Under the pieces are notes generated by a model. It made no database searches. It had not been told where the DNA came from and saw only the letters and a list, made by a program, of their open reading frames with translations. This document shows positions 11,177 to 24,519 of a stretch of DNA of 64,000 bases, one piece after another. Position 1 is the first letter of the stretch. Every line of letters starts with the position of its first letter. A program made the translations under genes and the position numbers. The stretch is from Lunularia cruciata (lineage: Eukaryota; Streptophyta; Marchantiopsida; Lunulariales; Lunulariaceae), in assembly GCA_948567375.1 (NCBI GenBank), contig OX419760.1:8680001-8744000 (forward strand). The letters are read 5' to 3'.

Positions 11177-12528
11177 TCAAGACAAGCCATGGTAAGAAAA
11201 GACTATATCTAAGTACAATTGAGCTAATTATGGAGTAGTCATGTCTTGGATGGTAGGATGCACATGAATTCTTTTGCTGAGTTGGTCAACAAAGACTATG
11301 ATGGAATCAAACCTTGAGGTGCTCTTGGGTAACTTGCAAACCAGATCCATGCTTACTTGTTTCCAATCTTGTGTAAGAGTAGGAAGGGGTTGAAGGAGTC
11401 ATGTGGAAGCTTGATTAGAAGCTTTCTTTTGTTAACAAAGTAGGCAACTTTGAATTTACTCCATGACATTGTTGCTCATCTTGGGCCAATGGTAATGGTA
11501 TTTGGTTTCATCCAAGGTCTTGTCCACTCCAACATGACCTGCAATGATGGAATCATGACTCCTTCATGATTCAATCATAAAGTGGTTCTTATGTCCATGT
11601 CATTTAGGATCCATAAACTACCATCACTAAAAGTGGGTACTTTGGTATAGGTGATGTCTTTAGATGATCAAGCTCCTATAATCTATGGATCAATCTTTAT
11701 AGCATCAAGAATCCTTGACCAAAATTCAGGGTTCATCTTGACCTCTACCACCAGATTGTTTGCCATAGGCATTTGAGTAAATGCATTTGCAAGTTGCAAT
11801 TTGCTTCTTGCTCCTTCCACGGATGTGATCATCATGTTGAACCTTTCTCTCCACTTTGCCCATCAAATCTATCAATGAGATAGATCTATTTGTGTCTCAA
11901 GGTAGACTAGAGGTTTGTGGTCTATCTCCACTACAAATACCTTCTTGCCAAGATAGTGCTCCTAATGCTTGTTGCAAGAACAATATGCAACTCTCCTTGT
12001 TTGGTAGTGTGATAGTTGAGTTTTTTTGATAATAGCTTTTGAGAGAAACATGCAATTGGATGTCATTTGTCATGCAACTCTTATTGTAGGATTGCCCCTA
12101 TTGCTACACCTAATGCATCTATATCCAACTTTATAAGACATTTTTGGTCATACTATTTCAAGATTGGTGCATGTAATAATGTATCTTTCAATTCCTAAAA
12201 GAAAATTCTTTTGTGGTTCCTCATATCCACTTCTTCCCCTTTCCAAGTAGTGCCATAAGGGGTTGTACAACCTTGAAGAAGTCCTTGATAAAATGACAAT
12301 AGAACCACATCAATCCCAATAAACTCTTGAGTTGAGTCTAATCTTTAGGAGTGCTCCATTTTTGAATGACCTCTATTTTATTTGTTAACACTTGGATTCC
12401 TTTTGCACTTATCCTATGTCCTATGTAATCTACTTTAGACTTGCAAAACTCACACTTTGAGATTTTGGCATACAAATAATTTTGTTGTAGAATCTGGAGG
12501 TCTTCTCACAAATCTTGCTTGTGTTCCA

Positions 12529-12828
12529 TCATTGTCCTACATAGACAAGGATTTCATCTAGGAAAATGATAATAGATTTATCCAAGTATGGATGAAATAT
12601 GTCATTCATCAAACTCATGAAAGTGGCCAGTGCGTTGGTGAGGCCAAATGGTATCACCAAGTATTCAAAGTGACCATACCTTGTTTGAAAGGTAGTTTTG
12701 TGGATGTTTTCCTCCGCAATCCAGATTTGGCTATAACCATTCTGCATATCAAGTTTGGCAAAGTGTTTTACCCCATTGAGTTGATCAAATAGGTCATCCA
12801 TATGGGGTAAGGCATATTTATTCTTCAC
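12529..12828 (-). pseudogene. Element C reverse transcriptase fragment
   Basis: The fragment has [28 protein letters not shown] and FLDEILVY, which correspond to the palm of Ty3/Gypsy reverse transcriptase. Decayed. Confidence 0.78.
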
Positions 12829-15386
12829 CGTTTGTTGATTTAGGCCCTAATTGTCAACACACATGTGCTTTGTACCATCCTTTTTTCACAAACAAGACAA
12901 GAGCTCCATATGGTGATACATTGGGTTGGATAAACCAGTTCTATAGCATATCATCAATTTGAGCCTTATACTCTTCCAACTCATGAGGTGATAGACAATA
13001 TGAGGCCTTAAAAGGAGGTATCTTCCTAGGAAGTATCTCAATTTTATGATCTACTCTTCTTTTTGGTAGTAATCCTAAGGGTAGGTCATTTGGGAAGACA
13101 TATTGAAACTAAATGACCACATCTTTCAAGTTCTTAGAAACTTGTCCATTGAGTTGTGCACTCTAAACTTCTCTTATTGGGCCCATGAAGCATCTATCTA
13201 TCTTATAGATAATTGTTATCCCTATGATATAAAGAAGTAATTATTGTTGGTGTGCTCTCTCTTTAACCCCAATGACCTTCCATTGGCAAGTTCTCACTAC
13301 TTTCTTCCTCCAATTAACCATGGGGTTGCAGTGCTCCATCCATAGTATACTTAAGCTTGCATCATAATGAGCTAACTATATCATTCACCACTTAATTGAT
13401 TCTTTATACTCTCCTACAAAGAGTGCTACCTTTCTAGGTAACACTTCAATCTTCTTTGTCTACCCATTAGGTAATTTTACTTCTTTTTTCTCATCCTTCT
13501 CTAGATCCATCTCCAACCTTATTGCAATAGAGCAAGACAAGAAATTCTCTATTGGTCTAGAGTATATCAATACTCTCACTTGATTGGCTTCTAGGACTCT
13601 ATTTATGACAATCAATTGTGAGTTTATCTTCCTCAATCTCTATACACTTGTCTTCTTCCTTCCCACTCTTTTTTGACTCTCCATTGAGCTAGTAAGGCCC
13701 CAAGGTAAATTTCCTGGCAATCTTTGTTTTTCAATGTGATTTTGGCATCCTCCTCTTTGATTTGTTTCTCCATGTTGTTCAAAGATACATGTATGGAGGC
13801 CAAGAGCCTTTAGCAAAACAAGTATGACAATTGATGGCTAGGTGCCCAACTCGGCCACAATTGTAAAACAATGATGTTATTTTTCTTGAGTCTCTTCCCC
13901 CGTGTGACCTTTCTTTGACCTATCCTTGTTCCCCTTGGAGCGGTCGTGCTCCTTGTTCTTGAAACCAAATGTTGTCCAATTCCATATGAACTAGTCTACC
14001 AAAGTGTTGTGTTTTTAGCCCAATAATGTTGATTTGGGACTATGCCTTAACCTTCTCCATGCACCCTTGTTATTCTCTTAGCACAAGCAATGGCTTCAAA
14101 AATTGTGTGAGGGCTTTGTACCATTATTTCTTTGTTCTTTTGACACGTATTTGCAATTATCTAGGGATTTTATTGGACTCATGTTGGTAATTGAGACCTA
14201 TAGATTCATGAATGCCTCCACTTACTCTTGTACATTGTTCTTCTACTTCAACTCCCATATTCAGGTTTGTGTTATCTGCATAAAATCCACAGATTGGAAG
14301 TTCTTCAACAGCCCTTCCAACATGGCTGTCCAAGTGACCTCTCTTCCTTTTGCCAACATTGATCATTCCCAAGCATTGTACCATGTGAAGGTTTTATTGG
14401 TCAATTATCCACATGCAAACATGCTTGCAAAATGATCAATGATTTCAATTATGAACAATCAAAAGTATATATTCACTCTTGAAATCTAATTCTCCATTAC
14501 TCCCATGGAACATTGTTCCTTATAAGCTTTGATATTACATGTCTTTTTCATCCACAATAACAATGTGGCCTCATTGTTGATAGGTGTCATTGGCACGAGT
14601 GAATCTTCATGTACTTTGGTAGGTGGTATTGGGTTTGGGGACGACTCTCTTTTGTGCATTGCTTGAACATTCTTGAAGGTATGTACTTAACGTTGCAATG
14701 CATCCATGGTCATCTTGATCTCCCAAAACTGGTGCAACATCCTCTGCATTCCTTGCATCAACTCTTGCAACTATAGATCCATGATTCCTACACACGTCAA
14801 CTACTCAATTGCTACTTCCTACTTCAATAGAGAGTTAATATGATCACTTGAGAGGAGGCACAGAATATTGAGACTACCATGGGCCTTCAAAGACTATCAC
14901 TTGTTGTGACTATCACTATCACCAAAATTGTGGATTATAAATCCCTAAACATTACTTTTGGTCTAACCACATAATGGATTTCTACTTGAATATTGAAAAG
15001 GAGAGGATTTGGTATATTCAAATCCATCATAACAGAATACAGATTATCAAATTTCACTCTTTATCATAGATCATTGTAGGTAAAATCACCGGGTTTGGTC
15101 AATTCATCATTATATCCATGAATCTCTACTCCAAATTAGAAAATGAGATATACTCTCACTTGTTCACACTTGATGTAGATAATCTTGATGTGGAATGGAT
15201 TCAAAAATATAGAACAAGGTGCCAAATATTGTCCTCTTGGAGCTTCCATCCCATCTTCTCTCTAACACTCTTAAGTATTGATTGTACTACCATTTCTCTC
15301 CTCAAAATTACTCAATTTCAATAGCCCGTGTTCATCTAAGAGGGATGATCCACTCTCTTGGATTGAAACACCTACTCTAATACCAT

Positions 15387-15973
15387 TGTAATATTTTAAG
15401 GATAAGAGAACTTAAGAGAAACACAAGAGAAGAAACACCAAGCTTCACACTCAATACTCCGGTGCCCCAAAGGAGCACCTTGATTTTATTATATAGCAAA
15501 GAGGATTTCTTCCAAGGAAGGTCCACCCTTGGATCAAATACATGGATAGGTGATATGTCAATGAGCTCTACCTTTAGATTAGTTTCATGGATGGGTAATA
15601 TGTTGGTTTTGATCCAATCTGGTTGGTCAAACCATCTTTGACTATAAGCAATCTTTAGGGAATCTTCTTATAAGAATCTCAAAATCACATGGGTGAGGTA
15701 CCATAGGAAACTCTCAACAAGATAGACAAGAGGTGAAGGAAATCCAACCTTTTTAGGCCTAAGGGGAGGAATTTGCACATTTTTTAGACTTAATTCATCA
15801 CTTTAGGCCTCCAAAATTGGCTTTAAAGTTTTCAAGTTGTCTTTGGCTCTTGCCTTATTAGTAGAAGTATTCACCTCTATCTGATTGAGCTAGCTCATCA
15901 TATATAACATCCTTCTAAATGTTACAAAGCCAATTTTAACCTCTAGATAATATATCTAGCTATTGGTATTTCA
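15387..15973 (-). repeat. LTR of element C (right, 5' in element sense)
   Basis: About 587 bp, beginning TGTAATATT. It lies one base from the primer-binding-site remnant at 15371-15385. Confidence 0.85.
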
Positions 15974-17265
15974 AGTGTGGATCAACCCAAAGGTGCAAAG
16001 AGAAGTTGATGAAGGCCAAAAGCCTCATCAAACCATGGTGACTAGATAGTTCAAGAGTTTGTAGATGCATTTCTAGATGATTTGCCAAAGGAATTACACT
16101 CTAATTGAGATATACCCTTCAAGATCAAGCTATTGCCAAGTAGTACTCTTGTGATAGACCAATCTATAGGCTCTCACCAAAGGAGTTAAAAGAGCTTCAA
16201 ACAACACTGAACAAGTTGTTGGAGAAAGATTTCATATGACATAGTACATCTTCTTTTGGAGCACCAATACTCTTTGTACCAAAGAATAATGGAGAATTTT
16301 GATTTTGTATTAACTACAATTGCCTTAATAAAAAAAACCTTGAAGAATGCCTATCCCTTGCCTCAAATTAATGACTTGCTAGATCAATTGAGTGGAACAT
16401 GATACTTCTCCAAGTTGCTATTGGTAAATTCCTATTGATATGGAAGATGTGCAAAATGCTACCTTTTGCACAAGGTATGGGTATTTTGAATGGAGAGTCT
16501 TACCTTTTGGGCTCATTAATGCTCTAATAGTTTTCATGGATCAAATGCATTAGGTGTTAGATGGGCTATTAGATTAGTATGTGATAGCGTTCTTGGATGA
16601 TATTTCAATTTGAAGCAAGATGGAGGCAAAAACCAAGAATCATGTATGAGAAGTCCTAAGACAACTACACCAATGGAAGTAATATTGCAAGAAGTCAAAG
16701 TATACCTTTTGGCAAAAGGAAGTTACCTTCTTGGGTCATAAAGTCTCATAAAAAAGGATTGAATTGGAAGAAGAGAGAATCAAGACCATTACTAATTGGC
16801 CTACTCCAAAGGATACCATGGAAGTGTGGGGATTTAATGGATTAGCAATTTTTTATTGATAGTTCTCCATTGCTATGCTAATATGGCCACACCATTGATT
16901 GATCTCTTGAGGAAGACCTCAAGCTTCTAATGGACAACAAAGCACAGCAAATCATTCAAAACTTGAAGTATATGGTGTCTTCATGACCCATCTTCCAACC
17001 ATATGATCCTCAACTACCTTGTGTGGTTGATTTTGATAATTCTAACTTTACCACTGGAGATGTGTTACAACAAGAATTTCCAAATGGATTACATTCCATT
17101 GCCTTTGTGTCTCACTAACTAAATATTGTAGAAAGGAATTTACTCTACTTAGGATCAAAAACAACTAGCAATGGTATATGGCACAAAGGTATAGAGGTAT
17201 TATCTCTTGGAGAAACAAGGGATCATGTGAATTGATCATAAATCTTTGTTGTAGATCTTATAGTT
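15974..17265 (+). mobile_element. Chromovirus relic B, reverse transcriptase and RNase H
   Basis: The sequence picks up where 9651 stopped and follows element A's pol: the protease/reverse-transcriptase linker, reverse transcriptase (about 16,150-16,750) and RNase H (about 16,800-17,250). It is highly decayed. Similarity to element A ends at about 17,260. Confidence 0.75.
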
Positions 17266-18380
17266 GGATAATGGACAATCTTTTCTCAAATCTCCCATGG
17301 TAGCAACAATCACCACGGTCTCCTACTTTGCTTTTCTCTCTTTGTGAACAAATAAGTTGCCTAAATATGGATCTTATGGATCAAAAGTTGTAGGTAAATC
17401 TTCCACTACTAGTCTGAGCATGTGCATCCGACGATAAGAACACTCCACCCTTGTTTCTAGTATTCTTGGTATTGAGTATGGTAGTAACGAGAAACCTAAC
17501 CTGTCATTATAACATACACTCCTAGTTTGCGGGTCATCTCTTCTAGCATTACCAAGGAGAAATACACAACACTCCTAGAAGGAAAAAACTTAAGCTGGAA
17601 CACTCGCATACCAATCCAAGCCAATTGGGTGTACAAATTGGCATGCAAGCATAGAGAGGATCCAATCACAAGAATTCAACAACTCTTTATGTTTTTTGTT
17701 GGAAATGAGCTTCAAAGCCTTCTTGCTCTATTCTCAAGCTACTTTCAACATGTAATCCAAGCTTCCTCTAATATGTACTTCAAATTTCAACCAATTTCTA
17801 GTCCAAGTGGAGAAATTCAATGTATTTTTTATGGGGAGAAATCTATGCAACTCATATAGACATAACTTTTTCTTTGTGACTTGGGTCAAGTGTTCTAGGA
17901 TTTAATGAAATTCATGTAGAATAAGCTTTCTAATGATATGGAACAAGCTAGAATATGACCATTATAGCTCCCTTGACAAGGTCTTAAACTTGGCCAACTT
18001 TTTTGTAGGTTTTCACCCTAATTTTAAAATCCCTAATTGAGGGTTTTCTCTTGGGTCTTAGCAATTTCTACCAGATTTCTAGATCAAGGATACACATGGT
18101 CCTCAAAGCCACTCCAATAACCTAAAATCTTTAATCATAGTCACAAAAATGGAAGAGTTGGCATATAGTAATGATTAAAGGTAGAAATGCTCCTATTGAG
18201 CATATGATAGTATTTTTAGTGGAACTTATAATATCAATTGTCACTCTTTATGAAACTAGAACTAACCAAATTTTCCACAAGAGCTATTTATGCTCTTGTC
18301 TAAACCCTAGGAATTTTGTGAGCTCAATTCAATCCCAATCTCTAGATATGGATGAATTCTTAAGTTGTGCTAACTTGTTT
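17266..18380. other. Unassigned spacer left of element D
   Basis: AT-rich sequence separating relic B from the LTR of element D. I see no conserved domain or convincing gene; an open stretch at 17,527-17,859 resembles nothing I know. It may be part of the same inserted block as element D. Confidence 0.4.
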
Positions 18381-19072
18381 TGTGAGCTGGCTTGTTTCTC
18401 ACTCAAGATGAACCTCTGATGGCTATTATGGTAGTGCATCATGGACTAAGAAAGCAAGAAATCCCAACTCCATCATACTCCTCCAAGGCTAGCACTCCAA
18501 GACTCAAGACATTGCTCACTAGAGAACTCAATGAAAGAGAGATAGTTGCAAATGAAAGGATGATGAGTACCTCACCACCTCTTGTTTATATACTTGTGAA
18601 ATAGTTACACACCAAAGTTACTAATTACTGGAATAACTCAAGTTACTAGGCTTGAAGTCAAGTAAAGTCAAAAAGTATAAAGGAATATCCATCCACATGG
18701 GCATATTTCACTAAGCATGTGATCTTATCTTGACCCAACCACTAAGTCAAGGATTCCTTCACATAGGCTATCCTTGGACTATAGAAGAATACAAAACAAA
18801 AAGGCTTGCGGACCCAAGAGTTCTCAACTCTTTCCTCAAAGCCAAACACCTAGGAATAATATCAAGTCAACACACTAGAATCCAAAATAGTGGTGCTCAT
18901 CTTTTCTACTTCCTCAAAAGTAAAGTCCCCTCTATTTTAGCTATGACTAACTTTAGCTAACCATGACTAATGTAGAACTATCCTTTATCTCTATATAAAT
19001 AATAGCTCTCAAGTATTTGTAATACCAAGCTTAATATCGCAATATCAGACACATGCATAAATGGGTGTTACA
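18381..19072 (-). repeat. LTR of element D (3' in element sense)
   Basis: About 692 bp, beginning TGTGAGCTGG and ending GGGTGTTACA on the plus strand. It matches 22044-22722 along its length. Confidence 0.85.
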
Positions 19073-19323
19073 TTTATCCCCGGACTAAGTTTTCACTTTG
19101 TCCTCAAAGTCAAGGTCTCTCTACCTTCTATGATACATCTTCAACTTAGCATGGTTAATCCTATCAAAGTATCTTCCTCCCAAATCCTTGAGATCATAGG
19201 TGTAATTGCTCCACACCTTCTACACTATGAAAGGTCCAAAGTACTTAGGCAAAAACTTCTTTTGCACTCTCTTGAATCAAATAGAATCAAACAACATCAC
19301 CCAATCACCTTCTTTGAAAGGCT

Positions 19324-20232
19324 CTACCTTCTTCTTGCCTTTCCTCTCTTCATAGCTCTCCTTTTTTTCCTTTGGGCTTGCTCCACTTGAACCATAGCAA
19401 TTGCTCTTGCCTCTTCCAACTCCATGAGTTGTTTCTTCCTTGACTTCTCTGTATCACCTCCTTGTGCTTTCTTCAATCTCCTATGAATGCTTTGGAAGGT
19501 AGGAAGATCAAAGTGAATAGGTAAGGTAGACTCAATACCATATACCAATTGAAATGGAGAATACCAGGTGGAAGTCTTCATGGTTGTCTTATACTCTCAA
19601 AAATTTGCATGAATCCTCTTGTCCCAATGATGTTTAGCCCTCTCTATTTCTGCATCTTTGGCCAACATCATGCACAAGGTCTGATTGGTTCTCTTTGCCA
19701 AGCCATTGGAATTTGGCTTATAGGATGTAGTTACTCTATGTGTGATAGAGAAATTTTGTACCATGGCTATAGTAATGTTTCCTATAAACTCTCCTCCTCT
19801 ATCAAAAACCAACTCCAAAGGGCATCCAAACCTAGTGATAATGCGTTCATACAGAAATCTACCAACTTCATCTTCATTCTTGTCCCTCAATGGTCTAGCC
19901 TCATCCCACTTGGTAAGATAATTAGTAACTATCACAATATACTGATTGTTCCTTGGGGTTCTATTGAGAGGACCTACAAAATCAATTCCCCACTTCTCAA
20001 AAGGTCCGAGCAATGGAATTGATCTAAGTGGTGGAGTGGATGTAGACTTTCTAGCAGAAGCTTGACAAACGTGACAAGTTTTGCAATAATCAAGATAATC
20101 CTTGAAAATCCCTCTCCAATAGTAACTTGCATCTAGAATCTCGAAAGCAATCACCTTTCTTGTAAAGTGTCCTCCACACACTAAACCTTCATGAAACTCC
20201 TTTATAAGTAGGATAGACTCTTCCTTACCCAT
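19324..20232 (-). pseudogene. Element D integrase
   Basis: The zinc-binding part (YCKTCHVCQ), core residues (GIDFVGPLNRTPRNN, FDRGGEFIGN, TSYKPNSNGLAKRTNQ) and a C-terminal stretch with STWYSPFQLVYG are visible. Good Ty3/Gypsy match; broken copy. Confidence 0.85.
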
Positions 20233-20648
20233 TGCTCTTCAAAGTAGACCATATGCTTCTTGGTGAAAAAGAATATCCTCCACCATTGTGTAAGGTCTAG
20301 ATCTTGCTGCATGGGCCTTCCTCTCCCTAGCATGCATCCCTTCTGGATAGTTCTCTTGTCACAAATCCACAATCTCCTTGTACTCCATTGGAACCTCTTG
20401 AGTGATTGAGATTGTCATGAACTCCTCATCCGGGAAGGAATCATTTATTGACTCATCTCCATCATGATCATAGGCTCTAGATAACAAATCAGCATTTGCA
20501 TGTTTCTTTCATGGCCTATCCTCAATGGTGTAGTCATACTCAGACAAGAGTATCATCCACCTTGCTAGTCTCCTTCAACATTAGGCTTGTTGAAGATGTA
20601 CTTCAAAGCATTGTGATCCATGACAATGGTGGTTTTCCCTCCAATCAA

Positions 20649-21982
20649 TTAGTGTCTAAACTTCTTGAGACCAAAGGTCATTGCCAACCCTTCTCCCTCC
20701 ATGATATAGAAGTTATTTTCTACTAAAACCATCTGCCTACTAACATAAGCTATTGGATGATCATGCTCATCTTGGTCTAATGGACTAAGAGTGCATCTTA
20801 TAGCTACATTAGAAGCATTAGTGTAGAGGATGAAAGGCTTACTCCAATCAAATTTAGCAAGAATTGGAGCTACAACAAGATTGCTTGAGCTCCTCAAAAG
20901 CTTTGAGAGCCTTCTTGTCCTTCAAAATCACCATGTAATCTACACCCTTCTTCATGTAGATGGTCAATGCATAAGCATTGTTGTAAAATTAGAAGATGAA
21001 CCTCCTATAGTAACTAACCATCCCCAAGAATAGGCGTAACTTTGTCAAGCTTGAAGGGAATGGAAGGTCTAAGATTTTTCTCACCTTCTCAAGATCAATT
21101 GCTATTCCATCCTTGGAGATGATGTGCCTCAAAAGTAGATCTTCTTCACATCCAAAAGTGCACTTCTCTAGGTTGAGTGATGCATTTGCCTCATCCAAGT
21201 GTTTCAAGACCTTGATTAGGTGCTCAAAGTGCTCCTCCTTGCTCCAATAGACACTAAAGTCATCAATGAAGTCTTTAACAAATTTCCTAATGAAAGGTTC
21301 AAACACCTTGTTCATGAACCATTGGAATGTGGCTGGAGCATTACAAAGCCCAAAAGGTATGACCTTGAAAGCATAAGTCCTCCAAGGTGTGGTGAATATG
21401 GTGAGTTGTTGATGCTCTAGTGCAATCTTGATTTGGTTATATCCACTATAACCATCTCCAAAACTATACCTCTCATGACATGCAACCTCCTCCAAGATCT
21501 CATCAATGAATGGAAATGGGTAGTATTTCTTCTTGGTAACAACGTTGAGCTTCTTGTAATCCACACATACCCGGAGCTTGCAATTCTTTTCGTCACAATG
21601 ACAGTTGTAGACACCCATTCTGAATTCTCCACCGCAAAGATAAATCCAGCCTCCTTGAGCTTATCAATCTCTTCCTTCACAACCAAAGATATTGGTGGGC
21701 TAATGCAACATTGCTTTTGGTGGATTGGTCTTGCATGTGACTCCACCTCTATCTTGTGCTCCTCCAAGGTGAATTTTTTCAAATCCTTATATTTGGAAGC
21801 AAACACATGGATGAACTTGCAAAAATCTCCTCAATTCTCACCTTCTCCTCCTCATTAACATTTGGGCCATACTTGAGGGTAGCTAACCTTCTCTCTACCT
21901 CCTCAAGTGTCAATGGTGATTTATTTGGGTCCTTCAAAACCTCTAGCTTAGGTGCAAAGTCCATAGTACACAAGGGATTCAC
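20649..21982 (-). pseudogene. Element D reverse transcriptase and RNase H
   Basis: Landmarks are CVDYKKLNVVT, FGLCNAPATFQWFMNK, FIDDFSVYWSKEEHFEHL and the RNase H start FILYTNASNVAIRC. DDFSVY is typical of Athila/Tat-type elements. Confidence 0.87.
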
Positions 21983-22043
21983 ATCTAAATCTGATTCAGA
22001 TTCATCCTCCTCTGTGGAAGTCTCCTCCTACATGCTTGTGTCC

Positions 22044-22722
22044 TGTGAGCCGGCCTGTCTCTCACTAAGGATGAACCTCTGATGGCTATTATGGTAGCGC
22101 ACCATGGACTAAGAAGGCAAGGAACCCGAACTCCATCATACTCCTCCAAGGCTAACACTCCAAGACTCAAGACATTGCTCACTAGGGAACTCAATGAGAG
22201 AGAGATAGTTGCAAATGAAAGGATGATGAGTACCTCCTCACCCCTTGTTTATATACTTGTGAAATAGTTACGTACCAAAGTTACTAATTACCGTAGTAAC
22301 TCAAGTTACTAGACTAAAAGTCAAGTAAAGTCAAAAAGTAGAAAGGAATATCCATTCACATGGGCATATTCCCCTTATCTTGACCCAACCACTAAAGCAA
22401 GGATTCCTTCACGTGGGCTATCCTTGGACTAAAGAAGAATCCAAAACAAAAAGGCTTGCGGGCCCAAGAGTTCTCAACTCTTTCCCCAAAGCCAAACACC
22501 TAGGAATAATACCAAGTCAACACACTAAAATCCAAAATAGTGGTGCTCATCTTTTCTACTTCCTCTAAAGTAAGGTCCCATCTATCTTAGCTATGACTAA
22601 CTTTAGCTAACCATGACTAATATAGAACCATCCTTTATCTCTATATAAATAATATCTCTTAAGTACTTGTAATACCAAGCTAAATATCACAATACCACAC
22701 ACATGCACAAATGGGTGTTACA
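22044..22722 (-). repeat. Solo LTR of the D family inside element D
   Basis: A 679-bp copy of the D LTR lies between the protease and reverse transcriptase regions. It is flanked on both sides by GTCC (22,040-22,043 and 22,723-22,726), which fits a 4-bp target duplication. It therefore looks like a later insertion of the same family reduced to a solo LTR. Confidence 0.7.
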
Positions 22723-22729
22723 GTCCACA

Positions 22730-23217
22730 CTTGAAGCTCCTTCTTCAAAATCTAATTCCCAATAATCAGAAGATGGTGTATTTGAATGTGAAGTGTTAGT
22801 GGTGTTAGTCACAAGAATTGTGACTCTATGGTTTGGCCCAATCCTCAAGTACCCTTTGTGCCGTCAATCAGTTGTGCATGTTTCTCTTAACCATGGCCTC
22901 CCAAGAAGTAAGTCATAGCTTGAATCCTTCAAGACTTGGAAAGTCATGAATTTTTAAACTCCCATAACTGAAACTACCACCTTGTCCATCACCCCTACTG
23001 GTCAAACTTGTTATTTGTTTGCTATGCTCACCAAAAATGTTGAAAGTCTTGTGAGTATCATACCCAACTTCTTCATCAACCTTTTTGACATGGCATTCAT
23101 GGTTGATCCTCCATCAACCAATGCATCCTTGATGTTGTGACCATCCACTCTCACATCAATCTTGGAGGCATATTCACAAGCCTCCCATGGTGCTGGTTTG
23201 GCATCCACCACCCCCAT
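22730..23217 (-). pseudogene. Element D protease region
   Basis: The stretch includes ALVDGGSTMNAMS, matching the D-[ST]-G active-site loop of retropepsins. It is cut off on its far side by the truncated LTR at about 23,228. Confidence 0.65.
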
Positions 23218-23227
23218 TGATTAGGCT

Positions 23228-23381
23228 AGTAAGGTCCCTTCTATTTTAGCTATGACTAAATTTAGCTAATCATGACTAATGTAGAACCATCTTTTATCTC
23301 TATATAAATAATATCTCTCAAGTACTTGTAATACCAAGCTAAATATCCCAATACTAGACACATGCACAAATGGGTGTTATA
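23228..23381 (-). repeat. Truncated D-family LTR
   Basis: It matches only the last approximately 155 bp of the other two D LTRs, up to GGGTGTTATA. It probably marks the remains of the 5' side of element D. Confidence 0.7.
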
Positions 23382-24519
23382 GTTCCTAAATTGGGCTAAC
23401 TAGCTCTACATACCTAGGTATACTTGATCCAAGATGTTGAATCTTCTATTTGAGAAATTCACATGAAATTTTAACACAAAGGTATAAACTTTAACCACCA
23501 ACAATGCAAGGAATGTTTGTAGCTTGATTCAAACTACAACCTGAGAAGCAACCAATATCCCAAACCTGATCATAATCTTCTCCTCAACAATTTGATCTCT
23601 AGTACTCCAACTTCAATTAATCAGTCTAATTTGAGATTGACCCAAAAATAGAATTTATTCAGCTCAATAAAGTGAGCACTTTATCAACTCATTAATCCCA
23701 TTGACAAATCATGAAAAAATATGTCACAACTCTCAGAATTATTTTGTTTGCTCATTTGAGTGAGAATTTGATCTCTCTACTTCAATTGACCTTAATCCAC
23801 TCAAAATTTGCTCACATCCCTTGGTTTTAGTCTTTAGATTGCACCTTGTCAGCTTTTCTCTCCAATCTTGATCTCCTCTCCTTAAATGCCCTCCTCTAAC
23901 TCTTTTAGTTTTTGAAGAAGTCCAAGCTTCTTTTGTTGGGACCCAAACTCTTGCAAATTTGTCATTTAACCTCTTCACTTTTTGACAAATGGACCCCACA
24001 ACTCCACCTTGAAGCTCATGAATGAATTTAAATCCTCCTTCTCCTATAAAAGCACATAAATTGTTAAATCCTAAACTTGCTTGTAAGTAAGCATTGGATG
24101 GATGACAAGATTTGGGTTTTCCATCATCGGCTCCATGAATGCACCCCCAAAATGTGCCACCCTCTAGTCTTGTAAGCTACCACAATGTAGAATCTAAAGC
24201 CTAATGAGAAAAGAATTTGAGAGTGGCAGTTCGGGAGCATAGGACATCTCTTGCTCAAATGTTTCCTCCGACACCTTGGTGTGTCCATGTTTTGCTAAAA
24301 CTTTCACTCTCAATGTCCTCTTCCTATATGAGACTCCTAAAACTAAAACACACCCCTTTCTCTCAACTCTTTATCACATATGTATATATAAGAGCCCTTG
24401 AAAAGGATAAGATCATACTCTATATGACCAACCACTTAAATGTACATTAATTGCTCACATGGCAATAGCTCAACCATGGGATCTGTCATACAACCTACTC
24501 CATCTTTATAGAGATAAAC
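23382..24519. other. Unassigned spacer right of element D
   Basis: AT-rich sequence with no recognisable domain. It separates the truncated D LTR from the resumption of relic B and may belong to an older element that carried D into B. Confidence 0.4.

Larger units (their letters stand above)
9652..15973 (-). mobile_element. Ty3/Gypsy element C, LTR-bounded, old
   Basis: LTRs at 9652-10233 and 15387-15973 flank a minus-strand internal region. A degenerate initiator-tRNA-Met primer site lies at 15371-15385. Diverged gag with a zinc-knuckle remnant (near 13,840-13,880), reverse transcriptase and integrase are recognisable. The LTRs differ at roughly 15% of sites, so the insertion is old, and there are many breaks. 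The flanking 5-mers GATGT (9647-9651) and AGTGT (15974-15978) fit a decayed target duplication. The element splits relic B just upstream of its reverse transcriptase. Confidence 0.85.
18381..23381 (-). mobile_element. Ty3/Gypsy element D (non-chromovirus) with an extra internal LTR
   Basis: The left LTR (18381-19072) is followed by a purine-rich tract in element sense, then integrase, RNase H and reverse transcriptase on the minus strand. A second full LTR copy (22044-22722), a protease region (about 22,730-23,217) and a truncated third LTR copy (about 23,228-23,381) follow. The DDFSVY form of the catalytic motif and the integrase wording resemble the Tat/Athila side of Gypsy rather than chromoviruses. 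The LTR copies differ by roughly 10%. Broken in several places. Confidence 0.78.

Noticed and set aside
18985-19000. TATATAAATA in the D LTR as a plus-strand promoter
   Set aside because: The element's genes are on the minus strand, and the motif lies at the wrong end of the LTR for its own transcription.
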